From Pseudomonadota bacterium (lineage in GTDB: Bacteria > Pseudomonadota > Gammaproteobacteria > Steroidobacterales > Steroidobacteraceae), in the NCBI GenBank assembly GCA_021777555.1, contig JAJYDK010000007.1, positions 55,383 to 119,382 of the forward strand: a stretch of 64,000 nt of DNA, in the 5' to 3' direction. The notes beneath the pieces are model-generated. The model had not been told where the DNA came from and did no database searches. It saw only the letters and a program-made list of their open reading frames with translations. Shown in pieces: positions 1-6,876 of this stretch. Made by a program: the position numbers and the translations under genes. The first letter of the stretch is position 1; each line of letters begins with the position of its first letter.

Positions 1-99
1 CGCATCGGCCGCTTCGCCCGTCTCGGATGAGAAAGTCTGGTCGAGTTGGCGATGCAGGCGGTCGATGAGCGCCCAGGGCTGATAGCGAACAACAGTCAT
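1..99 (-). CDS. Hsp20-type small heat shock protein, N-terminal part only
   Basis: The first 33 codons of a gene that runs off the left edge. The peptide starts MTVVRYQPWALIDRLHRQLD, the usual opening of bacterial Hsp20/IbpA-like chaperones, which bind unfolding proteins without ATP in the cytoplasm. The ATG (complement of 97-99) has a strong GGAGGT ribosome site at 106-111, so the start is firm. The alpha-crystallin domain lies outside the window, so the family call rests on the N-terminus only. A heat-shock-like promoter sits about 60 bases upstream. Confidence 0.7.
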   Translation of the reverse strand, partial: MTVVRYQPWALIDRLHRQLDQTFSSETGEAADA

Positions 100-160
100 G
101 ATTGAACCTCCAATATCAAGTGATGTCAGGCGTCGCCGCCTCGAAATACCGCTGGTGTCG

Positions 161-188
161 ATCTGTGGGCTGGCCCGGGGATTTCAAG
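161..188 (-). promoter_or_regulatory. Candidate sigma-32 promoter of the hsp20 gene
   Basis: On the minus strand, 188-182 reads CTTGAAA, a perfect match to the heat-shock -35 element. After a 13-base spacer, 168-161 reads CCACAGAT, a partial match to CCCCATNT. Transcription would start near 154, about 55 bases before the ATG. The position before a small heat shock gene supports the call; the -10 is imperfect. Confidence 0.5.
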
Positions 189-464
189 CGCCGGAGACCA
201 CCCGGGCCGCCAACTCCCTGCCCCTTGCGGCCTCCATCGATGTCCGAGGCGGAGGGGTGTGGCATGTGGGATGTTTGCGCGCGGAGCACCCCGGCAAATG
301 CGTCGCTCTGGTCGCGGCGGAAGCTCGGCCGCAAGCGCCACATGGGGATCTCCTGTGCATATCCTGTGGAATGCCTGAATACAAGATATTGGGAGGCCGA
401 AATGGAGAAAAAAGCCGGCCACCATAAAAAAATCCTCGGCGCGCCACGGGTCATATCTTCGTAA

Positions 465-481
465 CCAATTGTTTCAATTGG
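465..481. repeat. Perfect 17-base palindrome, possible operator
   Basis: CCAATTG-TTT-CAATTGG: two perfect 7-base arms around three bases, in an AT-rich patch of otherwise GC-rich DNA. It lies 35 bases upstream of the nrdJ -35 and could also serve the divergent hsp20 side. The binding protein is unknown. Confidence 0.4.
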
Positions 482-515
482 CTTTATGTGGCAGCTTCGC
501 GCACTGGCCATAATC

Positions 516-544
516 TTGACGCCCGCCGGGGTGGTCATTAGGCT
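516..544 (+). promoter_or_regulatory. Candidate sigma-70 promoter of nrdJ
   Basis: TTGACG at 516-521 (five of six consensus bases), 17-base spacer, TAGGCT at 539-544 (three of six). The predicted start near 551 is immediately before or within the NrdR-like box, as expected for repression. The -10 is weak, so this is a candidate. Confidence 0.4.
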
Positions 545-554
545 TTTTACCCCG

Positions 555-570
555 ACACAAGATCTTGTGC
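555..570 (+). promoter_or_regulatory. NrdR-like box upstream of nrdJ
   Basis: ACACAAGATCTTGTGC contains a perfect 14-base palindrome (556-569) and matches 13 of 16 positions of the NrdR consensus acaCwAtATaTwGtgt as I recall it. NrdR is the ATP/dATP-sensing repressor of ribonucleotide reductase genes. Boxes normally come in pairs about three helical turns apart, but no good partner is visible at either expected position, so this is a single strong box or a pair with a degenerate partner. Confidence 0.6.
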
Positions 571-614
571 CGGCCTGCGGGCCGCGCCAGATCGCGCGCT
601 CGGGGAGGCTCAGG

Positions 615-689
615 GGGGATACAGGCTGTGATGGCGTCCCGGTGCACCCGGTACGCTGCGCATGGCGTTTTCGCGTCGCCCGTATCCCC
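615..689 (+). other. Inverted repeat in the nrdJ leader
   Basis: GGGGATAC (615-622) is perfectly complementary to GTATCCCC (682-689), bracketing about 59 bases in the untranslated leader of nrdJ. This could form a long hairpin just before the ribosome site. I do not see a B12-box consensus, so it is not recognisable as a cobalamin riboswitch. Confidence 0.3.
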
Positions 690-727
690 TGTGATCCGGT
701 GTGCAAACACTTGGAGCACCGCGGACA

Positions 728-2875
728 ATGAATACCGTCGTGAAAATCGAATCGAAGGACATCGACGTCATCCCGTTCCAGGAAGCATCCCTGGACATCT
801 GGGACAAGAAGTACCGGCTTACGGCCAAAGATGGCACCCCCATCGACAGGACGATGGACGACACCTACAAGCGTGTCGCGCGTGCCCTCGCCGACGTCGA
901 GCGCGAAGAGGTGCGCGACCACTGGTACGAGCGCTTCCTGTGGGCGCTGCGCCGGGGCGCCATCCCCGCCGGCCGCGTCACCTCGAACGCCGGGGCGCTC
1001 GAGCACAAACCGGCCACCTCGACGATCAATTGCACCGTGTCCGGATCGATCCATGACTCCATGGACAACATTCTCGGCAAGGTGCACGAGGCCGGCCTCA
1101 CCCTGAAGGCGGGCTGCGGCATCGGCTACGAGTTCTCGACCCTGCGGCCGCGCGGAGCATACGTGTCGGGCGCCGGCGCCTATACCTCCGGCCCGCTGTC
1201 CTTCATGGACATCTTCGACAAGATGTGTTTCACCGTCTCCTCCGCCGGCGGACGCCGCGGGGCGCAGATGGGCACATTCGACGTCGGGCATCCGGATGTC
1301 ATGGAGTTCATCCGCGCCAAGCGCGAGAGCGGGCGGCTGCGCCAGTTCAACCTGTCACTGCTCATCACCGACGAGTTCATGCAGGCGGTGCGCGAGAACC
1401 GCGAGTGGAGGCTCGCCTTCCCGCTGTCGCGCAAGGAGCACGAGGAGGAAAAGCCCGACCTCGCCGATCCCGCGAAGTTCATCTGGCGCGAATGGCCGGT
1501 GCACGAGGATTACGTGGTGAACGAGCAGGGCCTGGTGGCCTGCAAGATATACAAGACGCTGCCGGCGCGGCGCGTGTGGGATGTCATCATGACTTCCACA
1601 TACGATTTTGCCGAGCCGGGCTTCGTCCTGATCGACCGCGTCAACGAGATGAACAACAACTGGTGGTGCGAGAACATCCGCGCCACCAATCCCTGTGGCG
1701 AACAGCCGCTTCCGCCGTACGGCAGCTGTCTGCTCGGCTCGGTCAACCTGACGCGCTTCGTGCGCGAGCCGTTCACGGCGTGCGCGCGCTTCGACTGGGA
1801 CGAGTACCGGGAGGTCGTCAGGATCTTCGCGCGCATGCTGGACAACGTGGTCGAGATCAACGGGTTGCCGCTCGAGAGGCAGCGCGAGGAGATCCTGCGC
1901 AAGCGCCGCCACGGCATGGGCTTTCTCGGCCTGGGCAGCACCATGACGCTGCTCGGCATGAAGTATGGCTCGCCGGAGTCGCTGAAGTTCACCGAGGAGG
2001 TGTCGCGGGAGATGGCGGTCGCCGGCTGGGAGGAGGGGCTGGAGCTCGCCCGTGAGAAGGGACCGGCGCCCATCATGAGCGAGGAATTCACGGTCACCAG
2101 CGAAATGCTGCGCAAGCGTCCGGAGATGACCCGCGATGGACTGAAGGTCGGCGACAAGGTGTGCGGGCGCGTGCTGCACGCGAAGTACAGCCGCTACATG
2201 CAGCAGGTCGCCAGGGTGGCTCCCGCGCTCGTCGAGAAGCTCGCCGAGACCGGCGCACGTTACACGCATCACACCTCCATCGCGCCGACGGGCACGATTT
2301 CGCTGTCCCTGGCGAACAACGCGTCGAACGGCATCGAGCCGTCGTTCGCGCATCACTATTTCCGCAACGTGATCCGGCCGGGCCGCAAGACCAAGGAGAA
2401 GATCGACGTCTACTCCTTCGAGCTGCTGGCCTACCGCGAGCTGGTCAATCCCAAGGCGGGGCCCGGCGGCACGCCGGAATCCGATGCGCTGCCGGACTAC
2501 TTCATCGCCTCGGATCACATCATGCCGAAGGAGCACGTCGATGTGCAGGCGGCGGCGCAGAAGTGGGTGGACTCGTCGATCTCCAAAACGGCCAACGTGC
2601 CGACGGACTTCCCATACGAGAAGTTCAAGGACATCTACCTGTACGCGCACGAGCAGGGCCTGAAGGGCTGCACCACGTTCCGCTTCAACCCCGAGGCCTT
2701 TCAGGGTGTGCTGGTCAAGGAGCAGGACCTGAAGAACACCGTCTACAAGTTCACGCTCGATGACGGAACGGTGGTCGAGGCGCGTGGCGACGAGGAAATC
2801 GACTACGACGGCGAGACGCACACGGCCGCGAATCTATTCGACGCACTCCGTGACGGGTACTACGGGCACTTCTGA
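728..2875 (+). CDS. nrdJ: Adenosylcobalamin-dependent (class II) ribonucleotide reductase, catalytic subunit
   Basis: A 715-residue class II ribonucleotide reductase alpha chain, which makes deoxyribonucleotides with an adenosylcobalamin-generated thiyl radical and needs no oxygen. The segment ATNPCGEQPLPPYGSC is the active-site loop with the conserved N, C and E residues. The finger-loop and barrel segments (GSVNL, RHGMGF, SIAPTGTISL) are intact. The chain ends at DGYYGHF without the C-terminal cysteine tail that re-reduces the active site; that tail lies in the next gene, as in the split NrdJa/NrdJb enzyme of Pseudomonas. ATG 728 was chosen over an in-frame GTG at 701 because it has a GGAG upstream and a normal N-terminus. 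Likely repressed by NrdR (box at 555-570). A cobalamin adenosyltransferase is encoded at 47950. Confidence 0.93.
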   Translation: MNTVVKIESKDIDVIPFQEASLDIWDKKYRLTAKDGTPIDRTMDDTYKRVARALADVEREEVRDHWYERFLWALRRGAIPAGRVTSNAGALEHKPATSTINCTVSGSIHDSMDNILGKVHEAGLTLKAGCGIGYEFSTLRPRGAYVSGAGAYTSGPLSFMDIFDKMCFTVSSAGGRRGAQMGTFDVGHPDVMEFIRAKRESGRLRQFNLSLLITDEFMQAVRENREWRLAFPLSRKEHEEEKPDLADPAKFIWREWPVHEDYVVNEQGLVACKIYKTLPARRVWDVIMTSTYDFAEPGFVLIDRVNEMNNNWWCENIRATNPCGEQPLPPYGSCLLGSVNLTRFVREPFTACARFDWDEYREVVRIFARMLDNVVEINGLPLERQREEILRKRRHGMGFLGLGSTMTLLGMKYGSPESLKFTEEVSREMAVAGWEEGLELAREKGPAPIMSEEFTVTSEMLRKRPEMTRDGLKVGDKVCGRVLHAKYSRYMQQVARVAPALVEKLAETGARYTHHTSIAPTGTISLSLANNASNGIEPSFAHHYFRNVIRPGRKTKEKIDVYSFELLAYRELVNPKAGPGGTPESDALPDYFIASDHIMPKEHVDVQAAAQKWVDSSISKTANVPTDFPYEKFKDIYLYAHEQGLKGCTTFRFNPEAFQGVLVKEQDLKNTVYKFTLDDGTVVEARGDEEIDYDGETHTAANLFDALRDGYYGHF

Positions 2876-2918
2876 AGAAGGCTGAGGTCGCGGTCCACGG
2901 GTAATTGGAAGAGCCATC

Positions 2919-3680
2919 ATGAGCATCAAGATCGAGCGCAAGATCGTCAAGTACGACGTCCAGAAGCCTGAGATCAAGGCGGCCGAGAAGGCCGAGGTCG
3001 CCAAGGCGGCGAGCGCGCCGGAGCCCATCGCGTTCGCCCCGCAGACGGCGGAGACGGTTCGCGACAAGCACGGGCACCTGGCCCAGGTCATCCGGATGCA
3101 CGAGAAGCTCGAGCGTCCGGAGGTGCTGATCGGCTCGACCTACAAGATCAAGACCCCGATCTCCGATCACGCGATGTACGTGACCATCAACGACATCGTG
3201 CTGAACGAGGGCACCGAGTTCGAGCAGCGCCGGCCGTTCGAGATCTTCATCAACTCCAAGAACCTCGATCACTTCCAGTGGATCGTGGCGCTGACGCGCA
3301 TCATCTCGGCCGTATTCCGCAAGGGGGGCGATGTGACCTTCCTGGTCGATGAGCTCAAGGCCGTGTTCGATCCACGCGGCGGTTACTGGCAGCCGGGCGG
3401 GAAGTTCATGCCCTCGATCATCGCCGAGCTCGGCCACGTCATCGAGCGGCACCTGCAGACCATCGGCCTGTTGCGCAAGCCGCAGCTCGATGAGCACCAG
3501 CAGCGCCTGGTGGACGAGAAGCGGGCGGAGTACGAGGCGCGTGCCCGTCAGACCGATGCTTTCGCGAAATCGAACTTCCCCGATGGCGCCCAGCTGTGCA
3601 GCAAATGCAGCACCGCCGCCGTCGTCATGATGGACGGCTGCATGACCTGCCTCAACTGCGGCGACTCGAAGTGCGGCTGA
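2919..3680 (+). CDS. nrdJb: NrdJb, second subunit of split class II ribonucleotide reductase (TSCPD domain)
   Basis: 253 residues, 43 bases after nrdJ and surely cotranscribed. A charged N-terminal segment (1-50) is followed by a TSCPD-type domain (YKIKTPISDHAMYVTIND, FEIFINSKN) and a cysteine-rich tail: CSKC near 227-230, then a segment with a further C and CLNCGDSKCG at the end. In unsplit enzymes this part is the C-terminus of NrdJ and holds the cysteines that shuttle electrons from thioredoxin to the active site; the CxxC spacing also suggests a zinc site. NrdJ should be inactive in turnover without it. ATG 2919 follows a GGAAGA-like ribosome site. Confidence 0.88.
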   Translation: MSIKIERKIVKYDVQKPEIKAAEKAEVAKAASAPEPIAFAPQTAETVRDKHGHLAQVIRMHEKLERPEVLIGSTYKIKTPISDHAMYVTINDIVLNEGTEFEQRRPFEIFINSKNLDHFQWIVALTRIISAVFRKGGDVTFLVDELKAVFDPRGGYWQPGGKFMPSIIAELGHVIERHLQTIGLLRKPQLDEHQQRLVDEKRAEYEARARQTDAFAKSNFPDGAQLCSKCSTAAVVMMDGCMTCLNCGDSKCG

Positions 3681-3747
3681 CCCGACTGGATGGAACCTCA
3701 ATAACTGTGTGTAAGGTGTCACCGGGAATGTTCGTCGCGGAGGTCGG

Positions 3748-4485
3748 ATGCGCTACGAGCTGTATTACTGGCCGACGATCCAGGGGAGAGGCGAGTTCGT
3801 GCGCCTCGCCCTCGAAGAGGCGGGCTGCGGGTACGTGGATGTGGCCCGCGAGACGGGCAGAGGAGCGGGTGTGCCGCGGCTGATGCGCTTTCTCGCCGGC
3901 CGGGAAAGCGGCGAATTGCCGTTTGCGCCTCCTTTCCTCAAAGCCGGCCGGCAAGTCATGGCGCAGACAGCGAACATCCTGCTCTATCTCGGCGACCGGC
4001 ACGGCCTTGCGCCCCGGGAAGAGAGCGGGCGGCTGTGGACCCACCAACTGCAGCTCACGATCGCCGACCTCGTCGATGAAGTCCATGACACGCATCATCC
4101 GATCGCCTCGAGCCTGTATTACGAGGACCAGAAGCGCGAGGCACTGCGGCGCGCCGGGGATTTCCTCGACAACCGCCTGACGAAGTACCTCGACTACTTC
4201 GAGCGGGTGCTCGCGCGCAACCCGCGCGGCCGGGGCTGGCTCGTCGGCGCGCGGTTGACGTACGCCGATCTGTCCCTGTTTCAGGTCCTGACGGGTCTTG
4301 ACTATGCGTTCCCGCGAACGATGAGGCGCAGGTCGCGTCGGTATCGGCGCCTGAGAGCGCTGAGCCGTGCGGTGGAGGATCGTTCGCGGATCTCCGCGTA
4401 CCTCAAGTCGGAGCGCCGGCTGCCGTTCAGCGAGGAAGGGATCTTCCGCCACTATCCGGAGCTCGAGGGCGCACAGTCCTCCTGA
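3748..4485 (+). CDS. Glutathione S-transferase family protein
   Basis: 245 residues. The N-terminal thioredoxin-like domain begins MRYELYYWPTIQGRGEFVRL, the Tyr-plus-GRGE pattern typical of alpha/mu/sigma-type enzymes, in which the tyrosine activates glutathione. The all-helical C-terminal domain (about 90-220) contains LTYADLSLFQVL, the usual conserved substrate-domain motif. The substrate cannot be predicted. ATG 3748 follows GGAGGT at good spacing. It converges with trxC (6-base gap) and has no obvious functional tie to nrdJb upstream. Confidence 0.85.
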   Translation: MRYELYYWPTIQGRGEFVRLALEEAGCGYVDVARETGRGAGVPRLMRFLAGRESGELPFAPPFLKAGRQVMAQTANILLYLGDRHGLAPREESGRLWTHQLQLTIADLVDEVHDTHHPIASSLYYEDQKREALRRAGDFLDNRLTKYLDYFERVLARNPRGRGWLVGARLTYADLSLFQVLTGLDYAFPRTMRRRSRRYRRLRALSRAVEDRSRISAYLKSERRLPFSEEGIFRHYPELEGAQSS

Positions 4486-4491
4486 GCGTCC

Positions 4492-4947
4492 TCAGCCCAA
4501 GGCGCGGTCCAGCCAGCGTGAGAGGCTGGCGGCGTCCATCGCACCGGATTGGCGCGCGATCTCGCGCCCCTGACGGAAGAGGATCAATGTCGGAATGCTG
4601 CGGATGCCGAAGCGCGCGGCAAGCTGCTGCTGTTCGTCCGTGTTGACTTTGGCCACGCGAAGGCGCGTCGGACGCTGAGCGGCGGTGCGATCGAGCACCG
4701 GGGCCATCATGTGGCAGGGCCCGCACCAGGGCGCCCAGAAGTCCACGAGCACGGGAAGCGTGGCACGCTCGGCGTGCGCGGCAAACGAGGCGCCATCCAA
4801 GGCAACCGGCACTCCGCTGAGAACCTCCGCCTTGCAGCGCGGGCACTTGGGGTGCTCGAGCGCTCGCGCCTCGGGCACGCGGACGAGGGAGTGGCACTGC
4901 GGACAGGCCACCAGCACGGCGTCGGTGGCATGGATTTCGGCATTCAT
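4492..4947 (-). CDS. trxC: Thioredoxin 2 (zinc-containing thioredoxin)
   Basis: 151 residues with the TrxC architecture: an N-terminal zinc finger with CPQC (15-18) and CPRC (35-38), then a thioredoxin fold with the active site WCGPC (74-78) and the cis-proline segment SIPTLILF. It is a cytoplasmic disulfide reductase, in E. coli part of the OxyR regulon; no OxyR site is evident here. Length agrees with the family. It is divergent from cbpA, with about 80 bases between start codons. Confidence 0.93.
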   Translation of the reverse strand: MNAEIHATDAVLVACPQCHSLVRVPEARALEHPKCPRCKAEVLSGVPVALDGASFAAHAERATLPVLVDFWAPWCGPCHMMAPVLDRTAAQRPTRLRVAKVNTDEQQQLAARFGIRSIPTLILFRQGREIARQSGAMDAASLSRWLDRALG

Positions 4948-4991
4948 GCCGCAAGAATGGGGCCGGGCCGATGTGATTCAAGCGCCGGGGG

Positions 4992-5020
4992 CTTGGCTTC
5001 GCTCCCCGGGTCCCCCATCA
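4992..5020 (+). promoter_or_regulatory. Candidate sigma-32 promoter of cbpA
   Basis: CTTGGCT (4992-4998, four of seven heat-shock -35 bases), a 14-base spacer, then CCCCATCA (5013-5020, six of seven informative -10 bases). Transcription would begin near 5027, only about three bases before the cbpA ATG, which itself has no ribosome site. Confidence 0.35.
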
Positions 5021-5029
5021 TCACGACTC

Positions 5030-5995
5030 ATGGAATACCGGGACTACTACAAGATTCTGGGCGTGGCGCGGACGGCGACGGCTGAGGACATCAAGAAGTC
5101 CTATCGCCGGCTGGCCCGCAAGTACCATCCGGACGTGAGCAAGGAAAAGAACGCGGAGGAGAAGTTCAAGGAACTGCAGGAGGCCTACGAGGTGCTGAAA
5201 GACCCGGAGAAGCGCGCCGCCTACGATCAGCTCGGCAGCGGCTGGAAGTCCGGCCAGCAGTTCCGGCCGCCGCCGGATTGGGCGAGCGGTTTTGAGTTCC
5301 GCGGCGGTGCCCGCCCCGGAGGGGGCGGGGGAGCGCATGCGTTTGAAGAAGAAGGCTTCAGCGACTTCTTCTCCTCGCTCTTTGGCGGCGCGAGTCCCTT
5401 CGCGAGCTCCACACGGCAGCGGCAGCAGGCGGGGCGTGACCACCACGCGCGCGTTGACATAGACCTCGAGGAGGCCTTCGGCGGCGGCACGCGCACCCTC
5501 GATCTCAAACACCCGGAGTTGAAGACCGATGGAACGGTGGAGCTGCGCGCGCGCACGGTTCGCGTCACCATTCCCGCGGGGGTCACGGACGGCCAGCTCA
5601 TCCGGCTCGCCGGCCAGGGAGAGGCGGGCCCAGGCGGCGGACGTGCCGGTGACCTTTACCTGGAGCTGCACATCCGTCCGCACCGCCTCTTCCAGTTGGA
5701 CGGCCGCGATGTAACCCTGACATTGCCGGTTTCGCCCTGGGAGGCGGCTCTCGGAGCGACGGTGTCGGTACCGACCCTGGGCGGTACGGTCGAGATGCAG
5801 GTTCCGCCCGGCGCGCAGTCCGGCCAGAAACTGCGTCTGCGGGGGCGTGGCCTGCCTGGTCAGCCACCCGGCGACGCGTACGTGCAGCTCAAGATCGTTC
5901 TGCCGCCCGCAAGCTCCCCGGAGGCGCGCGCGCTGTACGAGGACATGCGCGCGAAACTGGCGGGATTCGATCCGCGCGCCGACCTCAGGAGGTAA
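5030..5995 (+). CDS. cbpA: Curved-DNA-binding protein / DnaJ-class co-chaperone
   Basis: 321 residues. The J domain (1-70) carries HPD at 33-35, which stimulates DnaK ATPase. A Gly/Phe-rich linker (about 85-135, GGARPGGGGG, FSSLFGG) and two DnaJ C-terminal substrate-binding domains (about 140-310) follow. There is no CxxCxGxG zinc region, which separates CbpA from DnaJ. The start at 5030 gives the canonical MEYRDYYKILGV; longer in-frame extensions upstream lie inside the trxC leader. The ATG has no Shine-Dalgarno sequence and may be close to leaderless. The CbpM gene follows directly, confirming the CbpA assignment. Confidence 0.92.
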   Translation: MEYRDYYKILGVARTATAEDIKKSYRRLARKYHPDVSKEKNAEEKFKELQEAYEVLKDPEKRAAYDQLGSGWKSGQQFRPPPDWASGFEFRGGARPGGGGGAHAFEEEGFSDFFSSLFGGASPFASSTRQRQQAGRDHHARVDIDLEEAFGGGTRTLDLKHPELKTDGTVELRARTVRVTIPAGVTDGQLIRLAGQGEAGPGGGRAGDLYLELHIRPHRLFQLDGRDVTLTLPVSPWEAALGATVSVPTLGGTVEMQVPPGAQSGQKLRLRGRGLPGQPPGDAYVQLKIVLPPASSPEARALYEDMRAKLAGFDPRADLRR

Positions 5996-5999
5996 CGCC

Positions 6000-6320
6000 G
6001 TGAATCATGACGTCGCCGTTCATGAAGTGCGCCTCATGGGCGACGCTGATTGGATCGCCGCCGTGGAGATCTGCCGGGTCTGCCGGATCGAGCTCGAGGC
6101 CGTGATCGAGCTCGCCGAGCTCGGCCTCGTCCAGCTCCGAGGCGGATCCGAGCAGGAGTGGCAGCTTCCGGCGGCCGCCCTGCCGCGCCTGGCGATGGCC
6201 GGGAGGCTGATGCGCGATCTCGGGGTGAACGTGAGCGGAGCGGTGCTTGCCGTCGAGCTGTTGGAAGCGCAACGGGAGCTCGAGCGGCGGATCCGGCGTC
6301 TCGAGCGGCTGACCGAATAA
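6000..6320 (+). CDS. cbpM: Chaperone modulator CbpM
   Basis: 106 residues, GTG start, preceded by AGGAGGT that overlaps the cbpA stop codon, so the two genes are translationally linked. CbpM is a MerR-like helical protein that binds the CbpA J domain and inhibits its co-chaperone and DNA-binding activity. The sequence shows the family pattern: an N-terminal helix-turn-helix-like segment (ICRVCRIELEAVIELAELGL) and a C-terminal leucine/arginine-rich coiled coil (about 75-105). Confidence 0.85.
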   Translation: MNHDVAVHEVRLMGDADWIAAVEICRVCRIELEAVIELAELGLVQLRGGSEQEWQLPAAALPRLAMAGRLMRDLGVNVSGAVLAVELLEAQRELERRIRRLERLTE

Positions 6321-6344
6321 GCCGCCGGAGTGCGGGCGGCGCGA

Positions 6345-6770
6345 TCAGGTCCGATATCTTCTCGACAGTCGCTCCCTGAGGGCGGCGGCAAAAACCCCAG
6401 CCAGCAACAGTGCGCAGAGACCAACGACGACGAGGCTCAGCGTATTGACGATCAGCCCGAGCACCTGCGCCGGCAGGCCCAGCGCAACGAACACGAGGAC
6501 CGATAACAAGCCGAGCGCGAGAATGAGGTAATGAACGGTGCGCTGCTCCCAGCTCACCCCGATACAGCCTCCCAGGATGGCCAGTCCCGCGGCAACGATG
6601 CCGGTGGCCAGGGGCCAGCCGCCGTAGGCGAGGATCACCGGATCGAGCGCTCCCTGGAACACGAGGTTCCACTGGGGTACCCCCCAGATGAGGCCGTAGA
6701 TCGCCGATCCGGCCGCCATAAGGCCGGCCACGATCGAGCATAAGATGAGGCCGCGCTGGTGTGATTCCAT
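6345..6770 (-). CDS. Small four-helix membrane protein, function unknown
   Basis: 141 residues with four hydrophobic segments (about 8-28, 45-67, 78-98, 108-130) and a basic C-terminal tail (RERLSRRYRT). I do not recognise a family. Its stop faces the cbpM stop across 24 bases that contain a short GCCGCC/GGCGGC hairpin. Upstream is the end of an MFS transporter on the same strand, about 106 bases away, so it may be its own unit. Confidence 0.6.
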   Translation of the reverse strand: MESHQRGLILCSIVAGLMAAGSAIYGLIWGVPQWNLVFQGALDPVILAYGGWPLATGIVAAGLAILGGCIGVSWEQRTVHYLILALGLLSVLVFVALGLPAQVLGLIVNTLSLVVVGLCALLLAGVFAAALRERLSRRYRT

Positions 6771-6876
6771 GTCGATGCCGCCAAAGCCATCGGCCGATGC
6801 GGCCTGATGAAATCTTAGCGGAAACAGGCCGAGCTCGCCGCCGCTCGTCCCCGGGGCAGGGCTCGGCCGGATATCG

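Larger units (their letters stand above)
112..727. other. Divergent intergenic region between hsp20 and nrdJ
   Basis: About 600 bases with no convincing gene. It holds the hsp20 promoter (161-188), a perfect palindrome (465-481), the likely nrdJ promoter (516-544) with a NrdR-like box (555-570), and a GC-rich leader with a long-range inverted repeat (615-689). Open frames crossing it have no family resemblance. The most plausible small one (complement of 116-343) overlaps the hsp20 promoter. Confidence 0.7.

Noticed and set aside
116..343. Open frame on the minus strand directly before hsp20, with AGGAG before its ATG
   Set aside because: It overlaps the candidate heat-shock promoter, has no family resemblance, and its composition fits non-coding DNA.
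586..601. Second NrdR box one spacing unit after the first
   Set aside because: The sequence at this position and at 524-539 does not match the consensus.
571..727. Cobalamin riboswitch before nrdJ
   Set aside because: No B12-box consensus and no typical core; only a generic inverted repeat is visible.
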